Shown here: piece after piece, positions 1 through 5,495 of the stretch
How positions within the stretch are numbered: position 1 is the stretch's first letter
How the letters are laid out: each line of letters starts with the position of its first letter
DNA from: Clostridiales bacterium
GTDB taxonomy: Bacteria > Bacillota > Clostridia > Oscillospirales > Acutalibacteraceae
Direction of reading: 5' to 3'
Assembly (NCBI GenBank): GCA_019416395.1
Contig: DXXH01000063.1
Span: 1,572-15,263, forward strand
DNA length: 13,692 nt
Translations under genes and position numbers: made by a program
Notes under the pieces: generated by a model
The model's database searches: none
The model's input: the letters and a program-made list of their open reading frames with translations, nothing else
What the model was told of the DNA's origin: nothing

Positions 1-49
1 GTTGGATTGTTAGATTACATTTTTACCCAGCAATTTGGTTGCTAAATAA

Positions 50-341
50 GGGGGCATGGGGCTTAGCCCCGCTTAAATGTGCCTGGCGGACAGCCAGGCG
101 CTCTGCTTGCCCTGCCGAAAGCAGGAAATTTCCGCAACCCCTATCTTGACACCGTACAGAATGGCTTCGCTCTGGGAAAATCCAGCACCCGCGACCCACA
201 GCCTGGCGCCAAGGTCTGTTTACCGACCCACACTTTTTTGGCCTGTTGGAAATCCCGAAAAAGCCCGAAGTGACCGGCTCTGCCGGGCGCTGTGATCCCG
301 GGTAGGCACCGTTCTTTGGCGCCTACCCTTTCTCCTGCTGT
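50..341. repeat. Dispersed structured repeat, copy A
   Basis: This stretch aligns with 6936-7227 at a constant offset of 6886 bases; from about base 88 on the alignment is gapless, with about 31 mismatches in 250 bases by eye (about 88% identity), mostly transitions. It is rich in hairpins: GGGGC-TTA-GCCCC (58-70), GCCTGGC/GCCAGGC (81-99), CCTGC-CGAAA-GCAGG (111-125), CCGGC-TCT-GCCGG (near 275-290) and GGGTAGGC/GCCTACCC (300-328). Two reading frames are open across it, but both are equally open in the other copy and neither resembles a protein I know, so I treat it as non-coding. Weaker similarity to the second copy seems to go on to about 525. It could be a structured RNA, a non-autonomous mobile element or the end module of an integrated element. 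Confidence 0.75.
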
Positions 342-461
342 TTTTTCACACCTCTCTCCACTGCTTGATTTTGGGAGATATGTAACGGTCAGCGGAGAAA
401 TTTTCGCTAGCTTGCGGGCCAGATTTTTTCTTTTTCTGCCTTGCTCTGTCCGCTTCCTTTA

Positions 462-486
462 CCCCTCCCCCGTAGGGGGAGGGGTT
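462..486. other. GC-rich hairpin ahead of duplicated segment 1
   Basis: A perfect inverted repeat, ACCCCTCCCCC then GTA then GGGGGAGGGGT, forms an 11-base-pair stem with a 3-base loop. It is not followed by a clear T-run on either strand, so it is not an obvious terminator. A hairpin of similar design lies about 195 bases further on, ahead of the second copy of the duplicated segment. Confidence 0.7.
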
Positions 487-551
487 GCATTTCATCTTTC
501 TTGGGTTCGTCGGGTCTGCCCTGTTCGTTCACAGCTGCCCCACGCTGGCTC

Positions 552-618
552 AACAGGGCCTGTTTGGGGCATCGCTGGTGTCGTTTCCCTACTCGGCTCC
601 CAAAACCGCACACAGGGC
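552..618. repeat. 67-base direct repeat, copy 1
   Basis: This segment aligns without gaps with 747-813, about 58 of 67 bases identical by eye, at an offset of 195 bases. Both copies end with the same 18 bases, CAAAACCGCACACAGGGC preceded by CTCC. Each copy sits roughly 70 bases after a GC-rich palindrome, so the duplicated unit is probably hairpin plus spacer plus this segment. Confidence 0.7.
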
Positions 619-655
619 TTACACGAGCTTTTCTTTTTCCGCTCATTCTTCCTCC

Positions 656-674
656 ACCTTTCCCCTACGGGGAA
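656..674. other. Hairpin ahead of duplicated segment 2
   Basis: The inverted repeat CCTTTCCCC-TAC-GGGGAAAGG gives a 9-base-pair stem with a 3-base loop. Its sequence differs from the hairpin at 462-486, but the position relative to the downstream 67-base repeat and the loop size match, as expected if the structure rather than the sequence is kept. Confidence 0.6.
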
Positions 675-746
675 AGGCTGGTCTGTTGTCTCAACTTGCT
701 CCAGCGAATCTCCACGAATTCGACCACAACTGGCTCACACGGCTCC

Positions 747-813
747 AACAGGCCCTGTTTGGTACTTCGCTGGTGTTGCTTCTCTACTCCTCTCCCAAAA
801 CCGCACACAGGGC
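747..813. repeat. 67-base direct repeat, copy 2
   Basis: Second copy of the segment at 552-618. It ends about 20 bases from the 3' end of the HTH gene. A short extra echo, CCGCACAGGGCC, follows directly at 813-824. Confidence 0.7.
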
Positions 814-834
814 CGCACAGGGCCGAGTTTGGTT

Positions 835-1197
835 TCACCGTTTTTTCGGCGTGCGCTTTTGTTTTGGCAGAGCCGCCAAATCTCGCTCCATCTTGTACTC
901 CACCGCTTCCTGGATGGGTCGGATCGTGTAGCGCAAATTCCCATTGCGCACCAAACCTGCCTTGGTCTTTACCTTTGTGGGTTCTGTGTCGATCAGTCGC
1001 TTTTCTTCCAGCTGCCGAATGTACTTGGCAACGGTGTTGGCGCTCATGCCGGTATGCTGGCAGATCTTCCCGATGCTGGGCCAGCACTGGTGCGTTTCTC
1101 TATCCTCGCAAAAAATCAGGTAGGCGTAGACAGACAGCTCGCCGGGGCTTAATCCCAGCGTGAAGATCTCATTGGGCAGAAGAAAATAATGGCCCAA
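835..1197 (-). CDS. Winged-helix/HTH protein of mobile-element type
   Basis: Encodes about 120 residues from a TTG at 1197. Residues 1-90 match the helix-turn-helix domain (HTH_36-like) of RepA-type and integrated-element proteins of Firmicutes: SPGELSVYAYL, then WPSIGKICQHTGMSANTVAKYIRQLEEKRLI, where the second helix pair is the likely DNA reader. The tail is basic (KQKRTPKKR). The TTG has no good ribosome binding site. A clear GGAGG (minus strand of 1241-1245) stands 7 bases upstream of an in-frame ACG at 1233, which would give TEIKNTYTKRST ahead of the TTG; an ancestral ATG may have changed to ACG. Upstream lie TATGTYC direct repeats. It is probably a regulator or replication-type protein of an integrated element; the exact job is unknown. 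At 120-132 residues it may be a shortened relative of longer initiator proteins. Confidence 0.75.
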   Translation of the reverse strand: MGHYFLLPNEIFTLGLSPGELSVYAYLIFCEDRETHQCWPSIGKICQHTGMSANTVAKYIRQLEEKRLIDTEPTKVKTKAGLVRNGNLRYTIRPIQEAVEYKMERDLAALPKQKRTPKKR

Positions 1198-1230
1198 TGT
1201 ACTTCGCTTCGTGTAAGTATTTTTAATCTC

Positions 1231-1245
1231 CGTGGTGTTACCTCC
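1231..1245 (-). promoter_or_regulatory. Strong ribosome binding site facing an ACG codon
   Basis: On the minus strand GGAGG occupies 1245-1241, followed after 7 bases by ACG at 1233-1231, in frame with the HTH gene and 12 codons before the TTG at 1197. The ideal spacing suggests translation was designed to begin here. ACG is a very poor start codon, so expression may be low or the gene may be damaged. Confidence 0.6.
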
Positions 1246-1268
1246 AAAATGTTTTCCAAGATTTTACA

Positions 1269-1289
1269 CCTATGTTCTAACCTATGTCC
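1269..1289. repeat. Short direct repeats upstream of HTH gene
   Basis: CCTATGTTC (1269-1277) and CCTATGTCC (1281-1289) are spaced 12 bases apart, about one helical turn. The same pair of motifs occurs three times upstream of the recombinase gene (6752-6781). On the gene's own strand the unit reads GRACATAGG. They are candidate binding sites for a protein of the element, possibly the HTH protein itself. Confidence 0.6.
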
Positions 1290-1371
1290 ATAGAGAAATT
1301 GGATTTTACACTTTGTTCACAGGCATATTCTTACAAACTCTCCTCGAAACTTTTTTGCGAAGCCCTTTTCC

Positions 1372-1399
1372 TTGTTTCCTGTCCCGCAAATTTTGAGGT
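1372..1399. repeat. 28-base block shared with recombinase upstream region, copy 1
   Basis: This block, from TTGTTT through CCGCAAATTTTGAGGT, matches 6864-6891 at 24 of 28 bases without gaps. Each copy lies about 90-110 bases beyond a cluster of TATGTYC repeats and upstream of a minus-strand element gene. After this block the two loci diverge, so it may mark an element end. Confidence 0.6.
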
Positions 1400-1418
1400 A
1401 GCACTTCCCCGATTTTAG

Positions 1419-1458
1419 GTGAGTAAAAGGCCGGGATCTCTCCCGGCCTTTTACTCAC
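1419..1458 (-). terminator. Terminator of the SLH protein gene
   Basis: A perfect 18-base-pair inverted repeat (GTGAGTAAAAGGCCGGGA against TCCCGGCCTTTTACTCAC) with a TCTC loop starts 5 bases after the stop codon of the SLH gene. The T-run lies inside the distal arm. The symmetric AAAA/TTTT arms could also stop transcription coming from the left. Confidence 0.85.
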
Positions 1459-1463
1459 TTATA

Positions 1464-4151
1464 TTACGCTGGAATACTGACTAGTCTTGTGGCCAGCCCC
1501 ATGATCATGGAGGCCGCTTCCGCACGGGTGGTATTGCCGCCGGGACGGAGAGTGTTATCCTCATAGCCGTTAATGACCCCCAGCCCGGTAGCCCACTTCA
1601 TAGCGGTCTGGGCCCAGGGGCTCACCTTGTCACCGTCGGGGAACTTGCTCAGGTCGCCCACTGCGGGCAGGATAATCTCCTTATACTTGGCGTAGTTATA
1701 GAGCATCTGCGCCAGCTCCTCCCGACTCACAGCCTTGTCGGGACGGAAGGTGTTGCCCTCATAGCCGGTGGCTACGCCGTTCAAACGCGCCCAGTATACT
1801 GCGTCACCGTACCAGGCCTCGGCATCCACGTCCGAATAGGGATAGCCCAAATTCTCCTGGGAGATGTCCGGCTGGCCCTCTAGGTTGTAGAGGATCTGCG
1901 CCACCATGGCCCGGCTCAGGGTTGCGTTCGGCTCAAAGGTGGTCTCGCCGGTGCCTGCCATAATACCTTGGCGGTAAACATAGGCCACAGCGTTCTCATA
2001 CCATGCGCCCGTTGTCACATCCGTGAAGGGCAAGTCATGGCTCTTTTCGTCCAGGACAATGGCATATTCCGAAGCATGGGTAAAGGGCAGGGACACATCG
2101 CCGTTCGCGTCCACCTTGGCAGCGGTCTCAAAGAGCATCTGCTTCAAGGTGGTGTCGTAATGGTACAGGTTTGCCCACAGGCCCTTATGTTCCGTGCCCA
2201 GAGGGGCGGTCAGGGTCATGGTAAAGCCAAACTCCCCATCATGGGCCAGGGTCATCTGCACGGCGCCCTTCTCCCCTGTCACCAGGTTGATCACATCCAC
2301 CGGGATAGTGCTGGTGTCCATTGTCACGCCCATGTCAAGGTCGGTAAGTTCCGCATCGGCGGGGATGTCCTGGCCGTTGACGGTCCAGGTGACGCCATTG
2401 CTCAGGCTGATCTCCAAGGTCACATCACGGCCCGCCAGTGCCTCGAACACCTCTTTGTCCAGCTTGGTGTTTCCGGTATAGAGGTTGACAGTCACTGTAT
2501 CCCCGTCCTTGGCGCTCTCAATCTTGTCCAGGGTTTCCTCGCTGGGGGTCTTGGCGGGGGTGCCGCCGGAGCTGCGCCGGGTCACAGTCACCTTGCAGGT
2601 GGCGGTCTTGCCTCCGTCCTCCGTGGTGACGGTGATGTCGGTCTCGCCCGCGCCCACGGCGGTGACGGTGCCGCCTTCTACGGTGGCGACATTGGCATTG
2701 TCGCTTTGCCAAGTCACATTTTGGTTGGTGGCATTGTCCGGCTGCACCGTGGCGGTCAGGGTCGCGGTGTCGCCGGTGTACAGCTCCAGAGTGGCCTTAT
2801 CCAGTGAAACGCCGGTGACGGGGACCGAGGCGGGCTTCGCCTGCACCGTCAGGGTGGCGGCTTGGCTGATCACGCTGACGCCGCCGGCGCTCTTCACAAC
2901 ACAGCGGTATTGATTGCCGCTCATGGTTGTTGTGGTGGCCGCTGTGGTATAGCTGGCGGCGTTAGCACCGGAAATATCCGCCCAGTTTTGGCCGTTGTCC
3001 GTGCTTTGCTGCCACTGGTAGGTCAGTTCGCCATTGTCCGCGGTGGCGGTAACAGAGAACTCGGCGGCGCTGCCCTCGGTCACAGTCTGGCCTGTCGGGT
3101 CGGTGGTGATGGTTGGCGTTGTGAGCGCTGTGCCGCCGCTTAGGGTGCCGCCGCTGACGAGGATGGTGCCGCTGTTGGTCAGGTTGTTATTGCAGTCGAG
3201 CTTGGCGCCCTCTGGGACAGTCAGGGTCTCGCCGTTCTTAATTTCAAGCTCGTCCTGCAATTCCACATTGCCGTACACGGTGCCGTCTTTGCCGTTCCAG
3301 ACGATGCCGCCGTTGTTGCCGTCACCGGAAGAACTAACCTTGATTTGATCACTGATATCGCTCGTATTGGGATCAGTTGCACGGATCCCGCCTGTTTTGG
3401 CGTCCACGATCGCATTTCCGCTGACCGTCAGACTGGTAGTGGGATTGGTGGCACTAGGGCTTCCCACATAAAACAGTATCCCATCACTGCTTGTGCCGCT
3501 GTTGGCGGTCAGGCTGCCGCCATTGACTGTAAGGGAGATCTCCGGGGAATTAGAGGCTTGGCTGCCGGAATACACAGAGACACCGGCAGCATTGTCCCCA
3601 GATGTGCTTGCAGTGACAGTGGCATTCTCGATGGTCAGGGCTGCGCCGCCATTATAACCGAAAACAGCGATACCATGATTAGAGTCTCCTGTTGCAGTGA
3701 GTGTACCTTCACCCGAAATCGTAAGCGAAGCAGATTTACCCTCAAAACCTGAATCCTGTTTTGCCTGAACATAAATTCCGTAAACACCGGAAACGGTGGA
3801 AGTCCCTTCCAGCTCGATGGTCAGCGCAACATCGCTGCCTACACTGCTCACCGCATAGATCCCGGCGCCCGATGATGCACTATTGTTACTATTTCCCTTA
3901 ATCGTCGCGTTTTTCAGCGTTAAGGTGGCGGAGTCTGAGTCGTAGTGTATGTAGTTATCTGCCGGCTGCCCATTACTTTGTAAGTCCCATGTTGTTCCGT
4001 TATCGCTGGATGTCCAATAGCCGCTCTGATAAATTTGCGTACCGCCCACATAAAGCGTCTGAGGAGCAGTTCCCTCCGCCAGCGCCGTGACGGGCAGCAG
4101 GCCCAGGCAGAGGGCAAGGGTGCAGAGCAGGCTTAACATTCGTTTCTTCAT
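1464..4151 (-). CDS. Secreted SLH-domain surface protein with Ig-like domains
   Basis: Encodes 895 residues. A signal peptide covers residues 1-25 (KKR, hydrophobic core, cleavage after ALA). Residues 30-345 form a Ser/Thr/Gly-rich region with repeated LTISGEGTLTATG-type strands, as in Cthe_2159-like carbohydrate-binding beta-helix domains. Residues 345-437 look like an Ig-like domain (YQW...YRCVV), and 443-524 like a BIG_2 domain (VTGVSLDKATLELYTGDTATL). An RRSSGGTP linker and a domain I cannot name (540-705) follow. Three SLH repeats close the protein at about 706-760, 770-830 and 833-890 (AWYENAVAYVYRQGIMAGTG; DAVYWARLNGVATGY; WATGLGVINGY), which usually anchor proteins to pyruvylated wall polymers. 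It should sit at the cell surface and bind a glycan or matrix; no catalytic motif is seen. The start is set by AAGGAGG 7 bases upstream. The N-terminal third of the gene is less GC-rich than the rest, suggesting domain shuffling. Confidence 0.92.
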   Translation of the reverse strand: MKKRMLSLLCTLALCLGLLPVTALAEGTAPQTLYVGGTQIYQSGYWTSSDNGTTWDLQSNGQPADNYIHYDSDSATLTLKNATIKGNSNNSASSGAGIYAVSSVGSDVALTIELEGTSTVSGVYGIYVQAKQDSGFEGKSASLTISGEGTLTATGDSNHGIAVFGYNGGAALTIENATVTASTSGDNAAGVSVYSGSQASNSPEISLTVNGGSLTANSGTSSDGILFYVGSPSATNPTTSLTVSGNAIVDAKTGGIRATDPNTSDISDQIKVSSSGDGNNGGIVWNGKDGTVYGNVELQDELEIKNGETLTVPEGAKLDCNNNLTNSGTILVSGGTLSGGTALTTPTITTDPTGQTVTEGSAAEFSVTATADNGELTYQWQQSTDNGQNWADISGANAASYTTAATTTTMSGNQYRCVVKSAGGVSVISQAATLTVQAKPASVPVTGVSLDKATLELYTGDTATLTATVQPDNATNQNVTWQSDNANVATVEGGTVTAVGAGETDITVTTEDGGKTATCKVTVTRRSSGGTPAKTPSEETLDKIESAKDGDTVTVNLYTGNTKLDKEVFEALAGRDVTLEISLSNGVTWTVNGQDIPADAELTDLDMGVTMDTSTIPVDVINLVTGEKGAVQMTLAHDGEFGFTMTLTAPLGTEHKGLWANLYHYDTTLKQMLFETAAKVDANGDVSLPFTHASEYAIVLDEKSHDLPFTDVTTGAWYENAVAYVYRQGIMAGTGETTFEPNATLSRAMVAQILYNLEGQPDISQENLGYPYSDVDAEAWYGDAVYWARLNGVATGYEGNTFRPDKAVSREELAQMLYNYAKYKEIILPAVGDLSKFPDGDKVSPWAQTAMKWATGLGVINGYEDNTLRPGGNTTRAEAASMIMGLATRLVSIPA

Positions 4152-4180
4152 AAGAACTCCTCCTTACCAAACAGAGTGAT

Positions 4181-4223
4181 CCAGTATGGAGACTTCCATA
4201 CTGGAAAAGGGCCATGGCCCTTT
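4181..4223 (-). promoter_or_regulatory. Two adjacent palindromes in the SLH gene leader
   Basis: CCAGTATGGA-GACT-TCCATACTGG (4181-4204) is a perfect 10-base-pair hairpin. It is followed at once by the uninterrupted 18-base palindrome AAAGGGCCATGGCCCTTT (4206-4223). Both lie between the predicted promoter and the ribosome binding site of the SLH gene, so they would be transcribed into its leader RNA. They could be repressor operators, stabilise the RNA 5' end, or act as an attenuator. Confidence 0.6.
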
Positions 4224-4242
4224 CTATTCTTTTCCTGTGATA

Positions 4243-4271
4243 AGTATAGCAAAAAGCACGGGCGCACGCAA
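4243..4271 (-). promoter_or_regulatory. Sigma-A promoter of the SLH gene
   Basis: On the minus strand TTGCGT (4271-4266) and TATACT (4248-4243) are separated by exactly 17 bases, giving a predicted transcription start near 4236 and an untranslated leader of about 85 bases. Confidence 0.75.
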
Positions 4272-4433
4272 TGGTCCTTTCTGGGGGTCAAAACGGGTAA
4301 TGTTCGGGGTGTTTTTTCCTTGATTTCCATGTGGAAAACTTCGTTTGTTCCCGATGCCATGCGGTTTTCGGCACTATGCGGATTTCGGAAGAGAATTCGG
4401 GGTGAGAGAGCGCGGAAAAGACTTTCTTTTTCG

Positions 4434-4462
4434 TTGACTTCCTCCCCGAAGCGGCTTATAAT
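4434..4462 (+). promoter_or_regulatory. Consensus sigma-A promoter of the DUF4160-DUF2442 pair
   Basis: TTGACT (4434-4439) and a perfect TATAAT (4457-4462) are separated by 17 bases, 37 bases before the DUF4160 start codon. This is about as strong as vegetative promoters get and argues that the pair is expressed. Confidence 0.85.
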
Positions 4463-4499
4463 CAAATTGCAAACAAATCTTCAAAAGGAAAGAATAACT

Positions 4500-4760
4500 A
4501 TGCCGGAGATCAGCCTGTTCTACGGAATCCGAATCACCATGTTTTACAGTGACCACAACCCGCCCCATTTTCATGCGGAATACGCTGGCAACAAAGCTTT
4601 AATCGATATCCAGGCTGGATGTGTCATCCGGGGCGCACTGCCGTTCCGCCAGTTGAAGCTCATCCTCGCTTGGTGCGAGCTTCACCGGGATGAGTTGATG
4701 CAGAACTGGGAGCTGGCCAAAGACGCCAAGCCTCTCAACCACATTGCCCCTCTGGTATAA
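4500..4760 (+). CDS. DUF4160 family protein
   Basis: Encodes 86 residues, the usual length of the family. The diagnostic stretch is near the N-terminus: SLFYGIRITMFYSDHNPPHFHAEY, with the conserved His-rich PPHFHA motif at about residues 20-26, then ALIDI and a C-terminal helix ending in WELAKDAKPLNHI. The ATG at 4500 follows AAGGAA by 9 bases and sits just after a consensus promoter. The frame stays open upstream, but an earlier start would lie before the promoter. The gene is followed 14 bases later by a DUF2442 gene; these two families are commonly neighbours and the arrangement resembles a toxin-antitoxin pair. The molecular function is not established to my knowledge, and the toxin-antitoxin reading is inference. 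Confidence 0.88.
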   Translation: MPEISLFYGIRITMFYSDHNPPHFHAEYAGNKALIDIQAGCVIRGALPFRQLKLILAWCELHRDELMQNWELAKDAKPLNHIAPLV

Positions 4761-4774
4761 GGAAGGAGATTTCC

Positions 4775-5071
4775 ATGGAAATGGTCCCCAAAGTCCTGCA
4801 AGCCGTGGCTGGGCAGGATCACCTCGTTTATATTTACTTTCACGATGGCACCGTCCGACTGTACAACGCATCCTCTCTATTGGAAAAAGGCGGCGTGTTC
4901 GCTCCCTTGCGGGACGATGCTATCTTCCGAGAGCGTTTGACTGTCCTCAACGATACCGTTGCCTGGGATCTGGACGGAACCCGTGACCCTGCCGCCTGTA
5001 TCGATCTCGACCCCTGCGAGCTATACGAGTCCTGCCCTGTGGTGGAAGATCCCCTAAAAGAGGCGATTTGA
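4775..5071 (+). CDS. DUF2442 family protein
   Basis: Encodes 98 residues. The family fold is visible in HLVYIYFHDGTVRLYNASSLLEKGGVFAPLRDDAIF, then VLNDTVAWDLDG and a C-terminal DLDPCELYESC, matching the usual pattern (strand, FxDG, LLEKG.F..L.D, W, ID..P..LY). An acidic C-terminal tail adds about 15 residues. AAGGAG lies 7 bases ahead of the ATG. It follows the DUF4160 gene by 14 bases and shares its promoter. In Firmicutes and cyanobacteria DUF2442 proteins often accompany DUF4160; the biochemical role is unknown. The stop codon lies inside the following terminator hairpin. Confidence 0.88.
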   Translation: MEMVPKVLQAVAGQDHLVYIYFHDGTVRLYNASSLLEKGGVFAPLRDDAIFRERLTVLNDTVAWDLDGTRDPAACIDLDPCELYESCPVVEDPLKEAI

Positions 5072-5095
5072 CCGCTTTCGTGAGGTCAGTTTTTT
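5069..5095 (+). terminator. Terminator after the DUF4160-DUF2442 operon
   Basis: TGACC (5069-5073) pairs with GGTCA (5084-5088) and is followed by six T's (5090-5095). The stem is short, but position and T-run fit a rho-independent terminator. Confidence 0.6.
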
Positions 5096-5194
5096 CGCCG
5101 TAGCACCAGAACAGCACCGCCCTCTTTTGGGCTTGCAGGAAGAACCGGGCAACGCTGCTCCTTTCTTGCTCCTTGTGCGCTGATTCCACATCCA

Positions 5195-5239
5195 CTCCAA
5201 AACCGCGTGCCGAGGGTTCGAGTCCTTCTGCCCCTGCCA
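5195..5239 (+). other. 3' fragment of a tRNA-Trp gene, candidate attachment site
   Basis: The 45 bases match the 3' part of a Firmicutes tRNA-Trp: anticodon loop CTCCAAA with CCA at 5197-5199, anticodon-stem strand ACCGC, a 5-base variable loop, the T-arm GAGGG-TTCGAGT-CCTTC (5212-5228), acceptor strand TGCCCCT (5229-5235), discriminator G and encoded CCA (5237-5239). The 5' half is missing: the bases before the loop (ATCCA) cannot pair with ACCGC, and no AGGGGCA acceptor strand lies upstream. Partial 3' tRNA copies are the classic scar of tyrosine recombinase integration, and a complete recombinase lies 256 bases away. The intact tRNA-Trp should lie outside the window. Confidence 0.8.
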
Positions 5240-5240
5240 C

Positions 5241-5279
5241 AAAACCGGCAGAAACACTGCGTTTCTGCCGGTTTTCTTT
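5241..5279 (+). terminator. Terminator directly after the tRNA-Trp fragment
   Basis: A perfect 15-base-pair stem (AAAACCGGCAGAAAC and GTTTCTGCCGGTTTT) with loop ACTGC, followed by CTTTT. It begins two bases after CCA, as expected for the native terminator of a tRNA gene, so the scar carried or kept the original downstream flank. Confidence 0.85.
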
Positions 5280-5380
5280 TTACATGTGTTGTATGGTTAT
5301 GGTGTTCACACTGGTTCAGACAGCGGCTTTTCGCATCCGTTTGTCCCTGCCTACAACCGTTCTCATCCTCTCCAGCACCT

Positions 5381-5428
5381 AAAACGCACCCGGTTTTGCC
5401 CATTTTCGGCTTTTCCGGGTGCGTTTTT
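5381..5428. terminator. Bidirectional terminator between tRNA scar and recombinase
   Basis: AAAACGCACCCGG (5381-5393) pairs with CCGGGTGCGTTTT (5415-5427) around a 21-base loop. A T-run follows on the plus strand and a TTTT on the minus strand, so it can end the recombinase transcript from the right. Confidence 0.75.
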
Positions 5429-5495
5429 GTGTTTTTTGCCCTTTTGGACGCGCAAAATTTTCAGGCTGGTTTTTGTGCACTCTGACTCATAGCAT

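Larger units (their letters stand above)
342..834. other. Gene-free stretch with hairpins and duplicated segments
   Basis: I see no credible protein gene here. Long open frames exist on both strands, but they run through repeated, hairpin-forming sequence and give low-complexity translations. The stretch continues the copy A repeat with weak similarity to 7228-7470. It then holds two hairpins, each followed by a copy of a 67-base duplicated segment, listed separately. The HTH gene ends at its right edge. Confidence 0.5.

Noticed and set aside
292..1163. Long overlapping open frames on both strands (up to about 286 codons)
   Set aside because: They run through repeats, hairpins and the antisense of the HTH gene, give low-complexity translations and match no family.
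1968..3752. Plus-strand open frames opposite the SLH gene
   Set aside because: GC-rich shadow frames of a gene with a clear signal peptide, domains, promoter and terminator on the minus strand.
4947..5257. Minus-strand frames giving AEGLEPSARGFG-type peptides
   Set aside because: These are the antisense translation of the tRNA-Trp fragment, a well-known source of spurious proteins.
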